DNA from: Blattamonas nauphoetae
Lineage: Eukaryota; Preaxostyla; Oxymonadida
Assembly (NCBI GenBank): GCA_033064195.1
Contig: JARBJD010000140.1
Coordinates: 62,001-126,000, forward strand
Direction of reading: 5' to 3'
DNA: 64,000 nucleotides
Both the position numbers and the translations under genes were made by a program. Positions 1-11,613 of the stretch are shown here, piece after piece. Under the pieces are notes generated by a model. That model had not been told where the DNA came from. It saw only the letters and a list, made by a program, of their open reading frames with translations, and did no database searches. Each line of letters starts with the position of its first letter. The first letter of the stretch is position 1.

Positions 1-1
1 T

Positions 2-1483
2 GATTACCTCCATCCGGATGGGATTATTGATTCGTCTGATCCGAACAAGTTCACACTCCCAAAATCGCATAGTGGAGAATTGTTTGTGCGAAGAGAAGTG
101 ATTAACCTAGTGAACGATGGGATCCCGCTGAGGTCAGGAACGAAGCTGATGGGTCTGGAGCAAATGCTGATGGACGCATCCACTATCACAATCATGAACA
201 GAACGTACTCACTCGTGCAGAGCCTGTTGATGCACTCGAAAACTCAACGGACTCGAGAGAACCTTCTCCCGACTATCGATCCGACTGAGCCGGATGTCGC
301 GGGAGAATCACCGGTCGCGGAAGTCATCCAACACCTTCCCCCAACAGGACACTATTTTGATTATCTCAACTTCGCAAAGAAGCTGCCAAATGAAGGACAG
401 GTCTTCACTAGCTTCGTCGTCCAGGAGTGCATTCTGATGGATCTTGTCAACTCCCAGTTTCAGACAAGCATCGTCACGCAGAATCGGTTCAACCAGGGCA
501 AGTCCGTCAATGGAGGGGTCTACCGAGAAACAGACAACGACAAGCCCGCTCTGATCTGTCATCCGTCCATCATCAACAGCTTGCCTCTCCCGCCCCATGT
601 CTGTTTTTCGATGTCCGATATTGCGTCGTGGATTCAGGAACGACATGTCCTCATCAATCAGATCCTCCATTCGCCAAACTTCATGACCGTTTTCGACATC
701 GCCCTGTTCCACTATCCAGGCTCGTTCTTGACAAGTGCGAAGTATGCATTCTACAATGAAGTGATTACGGATCACAAGAAAGGACTGTTTCAGGCAGCCG
801 AACACAACCAATGCAACCTGACGTTGTCTCGACGCTTTTTGAACAACCAGATGGAGAAGCCGAACATCGACAACATCGGACTCAAATCAATCCACATCCC
901 GTCGGTCTTCACTCCGCCATTTCCTCTCCCAGTGACTGTGACGAAGTTCCACCCAAACGTGTATCCCTTCTCGCAGGCTCTCTTGTCTATCACTTTTGTT
1001 CCACTCGATCCCTCCATGGGCAACGAAGAAATACTTAGAACAGTGTCCAACTCTCGCCTGTCACATGGTGCCTACATGACTGGAATTGGAATGTACGGGT
1101 TCGGATTCAACTTTGAAACAAATCGATTTGTTCAGATGACTGCGAATGGAATGTTGCCGCCTTCGTGCACTCAATACCCACTCGTTTGGGTGTCTCTGAG
1201 CTTCCCTTCGCCCTTCTACCATCCCAACCGTCAGTACACACCTTTCATTGACCTTTCTCCATTCACCAGTCCCCTTGTGACAGTCGGCATGTCCCAAATT
1301 GCTGACACCCTCGACACACAGACAACACGAGCTGATCCTTATCCCGTCCCACTTTTCAGCTCCGGTGCGTTGGACAGTCGTCTGTGCGATGTCGTTGTAC
1401 TCCACGAAGACTTCATTCAGTGGCATAACGCTGGTTGTTCTTTGTTTGTAGATTACACTCCCAAGTCCCTTCGCCCTTCGTGA
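2..1483 (+). CDS. Dynein heavy chain, C-terminal part (5' end outside window), divergent
   Basis: The reading frame is open from the window edge to a TGA at 1481-1483, so only the C-terminal ~494 residues are seen. The order of landmarks fits the end of a dynein heavy chain. A helical stretch around FVVQECILMDLV resembles the VLVQE..RYN.LL helix. It is followed by DIASWIQERH (compare LASWV.DL..R), FDIALFHYPGSFLTSA (compare FWLSGFFFPQGFLTA), and a C-terminal beta-rich block with MTGIGMYGFGFNFET (compare GL.LEGA.WD). The last block (FIQWHNAGCSLFVDY) resembles the final HWI.RGVALLC segment. The family is a microtubule minus-end motor of cilia or cytoplasm. Identity is low throughout and the P-loop AAA modules lie outside the window, so motor activity cannot be judged. 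No intron is needed. The assignment rests on my recall of the dynein C-terminal pattern. Confidence 0.6.
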   Translation, partial: DYLHPDGIIDSSDPNKFTLPKSHSGELFVRREVINLVNDGIPLRSGTKLMGLEQMLMDASTITIMNRTYSLVQSLLMHSKTQRTRENLLPTIDPTEPDVAGESPVAEVIQHLPPTGHYFDYLNFAKKLPNEGQVFTSFVVQECILMDLVNSQFQTSIVTQNRFNQGKSVNGGVYRETDNDKPALICHPSIINSLPLPPHVCFSMSDIASWIQERHVLINQILHSPNFMTVFDIALFHYPGSFLTSAKYAFYNEVITDHKKGLFQAAEHNQCNLTLSRRFLNNQMEKPNIDNIGLKSIHIPSVFTPPFPLPVTVTKFHPNVYPFSQALLSITFVPLDPSMGNEEILRTVSNSRLSHGAYMTGIGMYGFGFNFETNRFVQMTANGMLPPSCTQYPLVWVSLSFPSPFYHPNRQYTPFIDLSPFTSPLVTVGMSQIADTLDTQTTRADPYPVPLFSSGALDSRLCDVVVLHEDFIQWHNAGCSLFVDYTPKSLRPS

Positions 1484-2546
1484 TAATAATACCTTCATCA
1501 TTTTGTGATGCTTAACCTTCATTTGTGGATCATTTCCTTTGGATATTGTCCCTCATCCACGTTGGTGTATCTTCTTTCGGTAGCAATTTATATTGTTTCA
1601 CATATGCACTTCTTCTCTTCTCATCGTCTCCGACTTCCAGGTAGACTTTGAGAAGTGTGGTTTCTGTTCTAGACGATAAAACAATCAGCCGTTTCGACGA
1701 ACAAACTTGTTTTGGACAAATATTCAATAGCTGCAATTAATGAAGATGGTACGGCATTCCCTCCTGAGATTGGCCTAGATCGTCCCAACATAAACTTCTG
1801 AAGGTTCACTTTCTGAGAAATTCGCAAAAATGAAGAGGTATCGATCAACATTCGATGATTTTGGCATATTCTTCACGATTTCCGAGGAAAGTTACACAAA
1901 ACCCTGGACTTTGGAGTGCAAATGTGGAACAATTTTTGAAAACTTGGGAGCGTACCCCAGCTCCTAAAAAGGAAGTATCTCTATTTTTTTGTGAACTTTG
2001 TGAATGAGGAGGACTCTGACTACATAAATCTGTGTTTTTTTTCGGATAGATCATACATCAATAAAAGTGGTGAAAATTAGATCTAGGTTACAAAACTGAG
2101 TTCTATTAGAAATTTTCAACATATTGTTCCTTTTTATTCAGAATAAATCCACAGATCGCTCAATAGATTGACTAGAGAGTGAGAAAATGAACAGAGAAAA
2201 AAAGTGAAGTATTTCCTCTAGAGGCACCAAATCAAGGAATCAACCACCGAATGATGCTCATTCACAACTAATTATCCACCAGACAAAAGTTTTTTTTAAG
2301 TGGTACGGGGGCTTGCTGTCCCAAGTTTTCAAAAATTTTTCCACAAATCGTTGAAGGTCGTCACAAACACTCTTTATCTCCGGATATTCATGCATATGGG
2401 AAGAGATAACGATGTGTCTGTGTGAAAGAAAGGCAATTGATGAGTAATGAGGAAAATTAAGCATCATTGGATTGACAAAAGACGTTTGTCATGCAGGTCT
2501 TGAAGCGCCTATTCTGGAACTCTGTCCATCCTGGACATATAACTCA
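1484..2546. other. Unresolved 1-kb intergenic stretch with short coding-like blocks
   Basis: No convincing complete gene. A minus-strand block at 1530-1674 reads as a charged C-terminal-like exon ending ...TPTWMRDNIQRK with an AG acceptor just upstream. A plus-strand block at about 1676-1800 (KLVLDKYSIAAINEDGTAF) also looks coding. The two blocks cannot both be right where they overlap. A diverged inverted repeat (1921-1949 and 2319-2347) lies in the middle. This may be an intron-rich small gene or gene debris. Confidence 0.3.
1921..2347. repeat. Short inverted repeat pair (29-bp arms, 1921-1949 and 2319-2347)
   Basis: Positions 1921-1949 and the reverse complement of 2319-2347 differ at very few bases, with a core of GGAA-A-TTTTTGAAAACTTGGGA. 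Read outward, both arms translate to the same peptide idea (VE.FLKTW). This may be either an inverted duplication of a short coding piece or the ends of a ~430-bp foldback element. No target-site duplication could be recognised. Confidence 0.45.
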
Positions 2547-4120
2547 ATGCCACCTCAAAACACATATTCTGTGGATAAAAAATCCAAAAAAGGGAAAGAG
2601 TTATCTGCAAAAGAACATCTGAAGCAACTTTTTCCCAATATTATCGCAAGCGATTTAGAACGGTTTTTAGAAAAAGCCAATCATGATCTGTCGTATGCTG
2701 TCGAATTGATCAACAAAGGTTTGATTTATATCTCTCAATTCACCTCCTCTACGTGTCTTTTCGATTGACTAAAATCCAATCTCCCTTTCTCTCTTGATTC
2801 CATGAATATCTAGCTAATGTTGATGGTGCATTAGAATTTGAAACTGCTGGTGCTAAGAAGGTATTCTTTTTGTGCATTTTTTCTTGATTTTTTCAATCGA
2901 TCCATTGCACAATCTCAATCTTCATCTATTCGACTATTTCTCTCCTATCTTAGCCAAAACCAAAACGTCACAGTTCTCCAGTTTCACCACGAGCTCGAGA
3001 TTCGCATCCTACCCAAAGAGCTATCTCACCAGTCAAAAACACAAAAACGACATGGACCCCGTCATCATCGCCTCAACAAGTGTCAAATTCACTTTTACCA
3101 TCTCCTCCCGTCTCATCCCAACCGCGTCAGCATGTCGATGGTGCACCAATTCACGGAGGTGGAGGAATCTTGCCAGATCCTATTCGCACACAAACAAATG
3201 CAAGCCCCAATCGAACAAACGTTTCTGATCCTCGTTCAAAAGACTACACAACAGATACCTCAGCCATGTATCACGGCGGTGCTAAATTCGAGAGAACAAC
3301 TGACCACATGACTGCTGTGGAATCTCAACAAAACTCAAGGCCAGCTTCATACTCATGGTCACCAACTCCTGCTTCAACAGCTACCCAAGCTGGGCAAGTG
3401 GGAAGATCTGCTATGACGGCAGTGAATCTCGGTGAGGAGAGGCAGAGAGGAGAAAAACGAGATAATGGAAAATCCGATGCTTTCTCGTATACTCCAGCTT
3501 CACGACCCGATGAAAGACAGGAATTGGAAAGGAAGAAGAAGAGGGAAGATGAGGATATTGTTTTTGGAGGTGAACAGGACGATGATAACCATGCGAAACA
3601 ACTCAGACTGTACGATCAAAAAAAGCGTGAAGAAAGAAAAAGACGGGCCGAACCAAAACAATTGCCAACACAACATAGTCAATCGCCGCCAGGACTCTCT
3701 AATACCGTCCATACTCAACCAGTTCATCAGCAAGTCCCTCGCGAACATGTATCTTGATTTTTTACCATTATTCTGTGTTTTGTCTTTCGTTTCCCATTCT
3801 AGATTCAGCCACTTAATCAAGGGCCCATTACCATCTCTATCGATCCACCTGACCTCCCTCTCACAGAAGAAAACTTCCGTCGAATCCTCAGAGAAAGGAA
3901 CATGCTTGTGACGTATATTTTCAACACAATTAATAAAGCTTCCCAACAACCTCCACAAGCTGAACCCCAGATTTATTCGCAAATGCAACCAGAACAACCA
4001 CCAATCCAATACTCGCATCCTCAATTTCATCCACCAAATCAAGTGAATCCAAACCCTCGACTTGGCACAAATGGATATCATACATCTGCATGGAATCAAG
4101 CTGCTCCCCAGAGAAAGTAA
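2547..4120 (+). CDS. CUE/UBA-like domain protein with long low-complexity tail, three introns
   Basis: Start ATG 2547 (MPPQNTYSVDKKSKK). An N-terminal segment of about 40 residues (LKQLFPNIIASDLERFLEKA, then LSYAVELI) has the pattern of a ubiquitin-binding CUE domain: a Phe-Pro near the first helix and a second helix with paired Leu. Introns 2719-2813, 2861-2953 and 3749-3802 restore one frame. The middle is Pro/Ser/Arg-rich, with a conserved-looking SRSKDY-type basic stretch and a Lys/Arg/Glu helix (RQELERKKKREDEDIVFGG). The last exon (ITISIDPPDLPLTEENFRRI) is followed by a Pro/Gln-rich tail. The CUE call suggests ubiquitin recognition. The rest is disordered and gives no function. The gene lies just upstream of, and in the same direction as, calmodulin. 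Confidence 0.6.
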
Positions 4121-4316
4121 ACAGAATAGTTATTCAATATCATTTCATAGTCATCTCTCTTGAAGAATAATGTTGATTCCGAATTCTTTCTGCGAAAGAG
4201 TTGTCTGTGGAGAATTTATCATCGTGATTTTGAACGCTGTGTCCTATTTCAAGATGACGTATTTTTTCCTTCGGTGAAGATGTGAAATATGGGTATTTTG
4301 TTTTTTTTTGAGAACA

Positions 4317-4954
4317 ATGGTTTGATATCCTCTTTCTATGATCAGAATCCGTTGGCCGTTCTCCAACTCTTCATTCCCAACATTTTAGTCGGAGAATTTA
4401 ACCCAAGCGCAGATTGATGAGTTTCGTGATGCTTTCACACTTTTTGACAAGGATGGTGATGGTACAATCACCGTGGAGGAACTTGGAGTTGGTTTGTTTC
4501 TCCTCAGTATCTGATTTCTTTCTCAAGTTATGCGTTCGCTCGGCCAAACTCCGACGCGGACCGAACTTCAAGATATGATCAATGAAGTAGATACGGATGG
4601 CAATGGAACTATTGATTTTCCTGAGTTCATCACTATGATGTCGAGAAAAATGAAAGAAACTGACACTGATGAAGAAATTCGACTCGCATTCAATGTCTTT
4701 GATAAAGATGGGAATGGATTTATCACAAGAGAAGAATTACGATCAGTTTGTTCATTTTTTTGTTCATGTGACCCTTTTTACTCGTCAGGTCATGACCAAT
4801 CTTGGTGAGAAGCTCTCACCACAGGAGGTTGATGAGATGATCAAAGAAGCAGGTATTAGCTTTTCAGGAATGTATTATATCTTCTTTAGATCTCGATGGT
4901 GATGGACAAGTTAATTTTGAGGAGTTTGTTTTGATGATGAAGGCTCAGGGGTAA
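4317..4954 (+). CDS. Calmodulin (four EF hands, four small introns)
   Basis: After removing introns 4320-4388, 4492-4527, 4746-4788 and 4853-4889 the gene gives about 150 residues that start [17 protein letters not shown]. All four calcium loops are complete: [36 protein letters not shown] and [12 protein letters not shown]. The linker helix ([18 protein letters not shown]) is calmodulin-type rather than centrin-type. The first intron lies directly after the ATG, so the initiator codon is an exon of its own coding part. Calmodulin is the cytosolic Ca2+ sensor that activates kinases, phosphatases and ciliary proteins. The gene is convergent with the TMEM62-like gene 128 bp downstream. Family call is near certain. 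Intron borders are inferred from GT-AG and protein continuity. Confidence 0.95.
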
Positions 4955-5082
4955 TTTCCTATCCAGCTTTTTTCCATGTATCTTTATTTTCTTGACTCAC
5001 TTTCATGTTCTTTGGGTCATGTTTTCAACGATATTTTCTGAGGTGCTTGGCTCAATCAACAACAGTCAAGACCATAAAGACA

Positions 5083-8000
5083 TCATCGCCTCCTCTTCCT
5101 CCACTTGAGGAAGTACGAGATCAACGATGTCAGAAACAATGAATACGAAATAATGAAGACCACTGCGGTCGAAAAGCCAGCAAAACCAAAGAGATCGACA
5201 AAAAGACAGGAAATAATCGCAATGACCCCAACAAAGTGATAGAGAAATACATAGAGTCCATATGTTGGTGATATCAAAGATAGAGGGGTGCTCACTAGTG
5301 GTGGGCGTGTTGCTCTGATGAAAGACTCGGCAAGTGCAGAAGAGAGCTGTCGTGGAAGAGTGTGGAGCGCCTGGAATGACACTGGTGGGATGATGGACTC
5401 GACAGAAGGAATAATATCTGCCTCTTCTGATGAGTGACTCTCGTTGGGCAAGAACAGCAATGACCTCTGTGCGTCTTGTCCACTCTCTCCTACCACCCCA
5501 TGCCCGTCATGAGTGTAAATGATGTCGCTTTGTTGCGACTCGGTTGGGGTGATGATTGGACGGGGATGTTGGATGACGGTTACACGGTCAGATCGTGGGT
5601 TCCTGTGGAGTATGAGGGGATTCACGATTGCTGGCTGTGGGGTGCAGAGACCCGCCCGGTTGTCGGAGATAAACACAGATTGAGTGTCTGAGAGACGAAC
5701 CAGTGGATGTTCGAACTCTGTCGGACTTGAGTTGTGTAAATCCAGTGACGATGGAGATTGTGGAGAGATATCGGTTTGTGATACACTCAAAGACATTGCG
5801 TCTGGAGCTCGAGGAGGAGGAAGAGTTGGGGCAAGCTGATTGTCTGATGTTGATTCAAATTGTGGGTTTGTAAATATGGCGTCGGATTGGAACGAAAGAG
5901 ATGCAGTGGGACGTGAAGAATCACGTAGATGTGAAGAATGATTATTTCCCTCCAAAGATGGATTTTGGGGAGAAGTGTTCGAACGTGAGAGAGACATACT
6001 GACTGCTTGTTGAGTGTCTTGGGTGCTAACAAATTGAAATTGGTGGCTCAATGACGATGGCACAACGTGGATAGAGCGTGAATGCGAGCGTCGGCTCTGT
6101 CTCCTCTGTGAAAGGGGTGGAATCGCACTTTGCGAAAGATTCGGAAGGGAAGGCGATGTGGATATGTTTGAGAGTTGGTGGAGATCAGAATTAACTTGTG
6201 AGGGATCTGTGGCTGGTGAATGAAAGAAGACCTGATTGGGCTCCGGTATCTCTTGTACTGATTGTTCTGGTGACCACACCATCGGGTGAGAAACGTTCGT
6301 GAAAACTCGAGGAGAGGACATGAGCTGCAGGAACGGTGATTGTGTTGAGAGATTGTTCTGTCTTGGTGTCGGATGTGGTGCGAATCTGACATTCTCCCTG
6401 TCCATCATCACGTATGGTGTTGACCTCTGTGCCTGGACAATTTCATGACACGGTTCATTCTCTTGGTGAGAATCAGACGAAAAATTGTCAGGAAGTCTTC
6501 GGAGAACTGTTCTGTTTGAAGGAGGCTCAAGAGAATCAGTATCATCGCTCCTCACGCGATAGCAGCGGCGGAGACACGGGAGATTGGCGAAAGGAAACGA
6601 AAGGGGAAAGGGGGAGAATACGAAGGTATATACAAACGGAATGAGAAAGGAGAAAAAGAGGCAGATGGCTGTGAAGACAGGAACACGATTGTTTGTTGAG
6701 AGTGTCGATTGCTGGACGATCCCAAACGCAAACGCGAAAGAGACGATCCCAGAATCGTTGAAAGTTCCCACGAGAATTGGGAGTTGGAGGAAGAGGATGA
6801 TGAGGACAACGATGAGTACAATCACAAGGGGAGGATGGCGAGTGAACGGGAAGACGGCGAGAAGAAACACACGAGCGAAAAAGAGTGGGATTCCCCCGCA
6901 GAATCTCCGACAGGAGAAGGTATCATCGTCACGCGTGATAAACTCGTCGACCATGTCATGTTCTGTCGGATCTGAGCCAAGATGGAGAGACTGTCCTCGT
7001 CCAACTGTTGGTAGAGATGTCTCGTGAGAGATGACGTTAATCGGAGACATATTCTGATCGACTCTGCCTGTGTTGAGAACTTGGAGTTCGATTCCGTTCT
7101 CCGAACCTGTTTCATAAAGTGATCCCGTCCTGCTCGTTGGATTCATGCCCTCATGTGTGTCTGTATTTTCGGTGTGGACGAAACGAGATGAAACATCTTG
7201 TCGGAGTTCGTCGATCCAATCGGTATCGTCGTTATCAAATTCGACGAGGGCGTTGTGTTGGTTCTCGTTCCTCTCGTTAGGCATAGACTGTGTGTTGCAG
7301 TATGTAGTGGTGGTTGGTAGTCTTGAAGTTTCCGTTTCATTGATTTTTGAACGAGCATTCTCAATCTGTCTTCTCGAATACTCTTCTCCAAAGATTGCAT
7401 GATCGGTCGTCGGGATAAATCTTCTCTGCTTGTTCCACGTGAAAGGACAATTGAGTTTATATCCTTCTTGACCAAAGACGCAGCATATCCTCCTCCAGAC
7501 CAGAGAAACGTCGTTGACGATTGAAGATCTCATGCATTCCCACAACGGTAAGCAAGGTCGACAGATCGACGGCTGATTGGCATTCAAACTGAGTGTCGTT
7601 TCTCGCCTGATACAAAAACAACAAAACGATGTCGGGAGCGAGTTGTCGCCTCGTTCGAAATCCTCCAGGAGGAGGTTGTCTTCCTCAGATGTCTGTGAGA
7701 GTCCGCAATGTCGAAGGAAGTAATGCTTCGTCGCAGTCAACTTTTCCGTGTCCTTCATCATCAAAGCCGTGAATAGGCGTTGGCGTCGCGAAGCTGGCGT
7801 GAAGGACGGTGAGAGGACGATGTTCCAGAACGCACTGAAAAGAGAAGTGTCGAAAGCGAGGCGTTGTTTGATCAGGACGGCTCGTTGATCAGCGGAATAT
7901 GTGGCGAGATGAGCAGAGAAGGAGGTCGGACTGGCGAGGAGTAGAGGAGCTACAGCTGATGAAATCGAGTGGAAAGAAAGCGGAACAATCGTCGAGTGTT

Positions 8001-10252
8001 GAAGGCTGGTTGACTCACTCCAATCTGAAATTTGGGTGAGCGATGGTGAGATCCTTCCCGGTTGTGATTGCAGGTCCAGTTGAGTTGGATCAACAACGAA
8101 CAAGTTTTGGTGCTCCCTGAACGGAAAGGCGAGGGTTTTGTGTTTCTTTTGAGGTTGATTCGTCCAGGACTCGTCCAAATCATCTTGTTCTTCTCCAAAC
8201 AGATGATGAAAGATCTCGACAGTCATTTCAACATCATGTGCACTCAAATTGTACTTCCTCTCCCACTTCTTCACCTTTCGTCTCATCAACCACAGAAAGA
8301 TGTTTGACACGGGTGTGGTGAAGAGACTTAAAACAAACGGGAGGAGTGGAATTCCGCCCATAAGAATTGTGGCGAGGTTCATGAACAGAGGCACGGGACT
8401 GGAAGCAGTCTTGATCCCACGGTTTGATCGAACTCGCGATACAAGTCCATTCAGAGAGAATGTGTGTTTTACGGTTGAACAGTGTTGGGTGCCGGATAAA
8501 TCAGTGCTGCAGATCTCGAATTTGAAGACGTGAAGACCATCGAAGTGTTTGAGATCGGCAGACTTGAGTGGAGGCGGGGACTGCGAGTGGAACGAAGCGT
8601 TGGTCGAAAAGAAGTAAGGATTCCACTCACAGGTCCATAATTGTTGGATCTGAGAGTTCTTTGCCGAAGAATTCGAGCCATTCCGTTGAGTGGGTGCGTA
8701 GAGTGGTTCTCGAGCTCTGACCAAAGAATGTGGTTTCAGGAGAGCAGTGATGGTTGATGTATTCTTTTTTGGGGGAGAGCTTCCAGGGAATAACGTGTGG
8801 AGTCGTTGTTTCATCTCCTCTTCAGATTTTTGATTGAAGATTTGGGAAGGGATTGTGTATGTTACTTTCACGGAATCAATGCGATCGTTTTGAGAAAAGC
8901 ACAGGGCTCGAATATGGGTGCTTTTGATCGTTTTCCACCATTCCTCTCGTGACGTGAGCTGAGTTGACGATGGAGGGTTGGTTGGAACAATCCATTCATA
9001 TGAATAAAAAATTGTTTCGGGTGGCGACGTTTGTTTGTTTTGATCTCGTTCTTGAGAAGACCCTTTGGATGGATAGATTTCCGCAAATGAAATTAATCCA
9101 TTATCGACAATGGTCACTCCTAAACCACCATTCTGCCGCCATGATGGGCATCCAACGTCAAAAAACTCAACACCAAGTGGCTTGTTGGACATGTGTGGAA
9201 TGCTGGTGCTAAGAATATTTGAACGAGGAATAATAACATCCGGGTGGTCTAAATGGCCAAAATGATACGAAATCATGTTGAATTGCGATTCCGCTAAGTG
9301 TGGGGATAAGGAGAGCGAGAGTTGTTCAATAAATCGTACACTTCGATGCGAAAGAGTCGAACGATCAAAATGTTGCATGTAAAACAGAATTGGCTTTGAA
9401 AAGTTCGGAAAATATGTGAAACTGTCGATGTCTGACGATTGAGATAGACCAAGACGCTCTCGCAAAAGGTCGCCAGGAGACTTGTCTCGAGGCGTCCAAT
9501 GCGAAAAAATGTCTCCTGTAGATCCCAATGGGGAGAACTGGCCAGGACGTGGTGTCGCATCACTCAAAATAACTGTGATATTCTGAGTGTTTCCATCGAT
9601 CCCTCTGTATTCCGTTGACCACGAATGTATCCCATCATACAAAACATCTCCACATGAAGAAAAGTTGGTATAGTGAAAAAAAGGAGAGATTGTGCTTGAT
9701 ACTCCATATTCTGGAAGAGAATGAGGAAAAAGATGGAGTGATCAGACGGTCATTTGGGCCAGGGATATCTATCAATTTATTACAATCAAGGAGATCATTC
9801 TCCTGAAGGATTTTTTGGTATTGTTCCCATTCCGTTCGGCGGCTAACGGCTCCTTGTCGTCGTCTTTGTGAGAGAGAATGATTGATGATAGAAATGAATG
9901 GAATACATTGCATATGTGAAGTTAATAAGGTTTCCACTATTAAATATCATATCTGGTTGGACGGAATCTTTGATAAAATTATAGAGAAAGCTAAATTGAA
10001 TTATGAAGAGACGATAAAATGAAACGTTTGGTTCTCATGACTAAAACTCGTTCCATCTGTATGCAAATCGGACAATTGGACAAAATAAACAATTCCTTCC
10101 GGTTGATCCCCAATAATTGTGACATTGTGAAGTTCTTGCTCAGTGGGGAGAGCAAGATACGGTTGAGGGATAGATTCTGTTGTAAATTCGGTAATTCCTG
10201 CAATAATTACCAGAAAAACGAACACTGCAACAGATGAAACAAGCAGAATCAT
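5083..10252 (-). CDS. TMEM62-like multi-pass protein with degenerate calcineurin-type phosphoesterase domain
   Basis: Start ATG at 10252 gives a signal-anchor (MILLVSSVAVFVFLVIIAG), then VQLSDLHTDGTSF, the first metallophosphatase block. Introns 9991-10025 (35 bp), 9864-9906 (43 bp) and 9711-9747 (37 bp) join the next blocks into one frame with a 1,519-residue last exon. Block order matches TMEM62: D-x-H; PDMIFNSGNLIN where GD is expected; EWEQYQKIL; DIPGPND where GNHD is expected; and FGHLD where GHLH is expected. HSTHIRALCFSQND corresponds to the TMEM62 middle region. Membrane segments follow (ILMGGIPLLPFVLSLF, VIVLIVVLIILFLQLPILVG, VFTAICLFFSFLIPFVYTFV, and others). A long Ser/Gln-rich insert and a basic KWRKRRR end complete it. 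The domain probably faces a lumen or the outside. Loss of metal ligands argues against catalysis. Family call is good; role unknown. Confidence 0.82.
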
Positions 10253-10322
10253 CCACCTATACTATGAGAGAAGATCAGATCGAAACAATTATAAAGGGTT
10301 ATATTATTCATCACCAAACAAC
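10253..10322. promoter_or_regulatory. 70-bp shared divergent upstream region
   Basis: Only 70 bp separate the start codons of the minus-strand TMEM62-like gene and the plus-strand gene at 10323, so any promoters must overlap. No recognised motif; AT-rich. Confidence 0.35.
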
Positions 10323-11475
10323 ATGGGAAACGAATGTACCTACCCAGCCTATAATTTTCCCATTTCTGCACCCCCTGAACTCACTCCGGATAATCTTTTC
10401 AACGACTGCTCGACTATTGTGGAGGGACGGGCGAGACAACTTTACTCAACTCTTCCCGTTACTGTTGTACGATGGGAGGGTCTTGTCGCCAGTTCTGGAT
10501 CGAAAAAAGTTAAGATTTGCATGAATCCACGATTTTTACGTGATAATCCAACTGATTTCACATTCGAATCAACGAAGCAGATCATATCGAGTTACGGAGA
10601 AGACTACTTTAAAAGAGGGGAAGTTGTCTCCTTCAACTGTGAGATTAATCGGAGGGGTCTGACATTTCCTTTCACCTTCAAATCTTCTACATTCAGACGG
10701 AAAACACTTTATGGTTCTCTGCTCAAAAATAGAAGAACGAGAAATTGACGATAAACTCACATGGCCCGTTTATTTGTCAAATTTTCATGTATCAACACTT
10801 GTAGCACCCTACTCTCGTTTCAGAAGCTTTTGGAAAGATAAAATCATCACTCTTCAGGGTGCCTTCACAGAATACACTAATGAACATTATAAAGTGAAAA
10901 CCTTCACTGAATCCCATTTTGTGATGCTCATTGATGGTCACAGTGGCTATGCAGATATTAAAGTTGAGCGTGAAGTTTTCGACAGATGGCAAGTCGAATT
11001 CAGATGGGATCAGCCTAACTTCGGAACGTCCCAGACATTTATTCTGAAAAACAAGAATAAGGACAAACCCCTCAGCCGGAAGGCCGATCGAGCATTCGAA
11101 GATTCTGCAATAGTCATGGCAACGATTAGACTGTTCTCGAGAGAAGACGGGTACTATACAGGAACACTCCTTGATGTCAGTCCGATGCAGGTGCAGCCTC
11201 TTCCTCATCAACAACAGCAATCGGTGACGTCTCCAATGTATCACAACGTACCAACGGAATCACAGACACAAATCCCTTCGTTTATTCCACCACCAACTCA
11301 AAGTCTTCCTGAACATCCATCAACATCAAAGGAAGCGACACTACTGAGTGATCCATCACACAATGTCTATGACCCAAATCCAAAACCATACGTTCCTATC
11401 TCTCAACCAAGCCCGTATGAGGCACCGGCTGATCCGGAGTTCTCACGTGCTTATGAAAATCAAACTATTGCCTGA
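10323..11475 (+). CDS. Unrecognised two-exon protein with OB-like beta-rich halves and Pro/Gln tail
   Basis: Start MGNECTYPAYNFPIS. The intron 10658-10696 (39 bp) joins ...NCEINRR to DGKHFMVLCSKIEE, giving about 370 residues. The segments CSTIVEGRARQLYSTLPVTV, VVRWEGLVASSGSKKVKI and FWKDKIITLQGAFTEY alternate hydrophobic residues like small beta barrels. IVMATIRLFSREDGYYTG near residue 260 may be another strand pair. The pattern (CS..EG...LY...VTWEG) faintly recalls the wolframin C-terminal OB-like region, but this is only a resemblance. No signal peptide or membrane segment is seen. The last ~100 residues are Pro/Gln/Ser-rich. It shares its upstream region with the TMEM62-like gene. Confidence 0.6.
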
Positions 11476-11613
11476 ATCGACGATTATAACTATGTTAAAC
11501 TTCTCTGTTATTTGTCATATTTTATCTTTGTCAAGAGAAAAGCAAAAGGAAAACTGGATAACGAAGTGTTGAGTGTCGAAGACTGTACAGAAAGAAAGAA
11601 AGACATAAATACA

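Noticed and set aside
4530-4902. Two separate small EF-hand proteins
   Set aside because: They are exons of one calmodulin gene once four short introns are removed.
6552-7475. Several open frames opposite and alongside the TMEM62-like gene
   Set aside because: Low-complexity shadows of the Ser-rich coding sequence, with no independent support.
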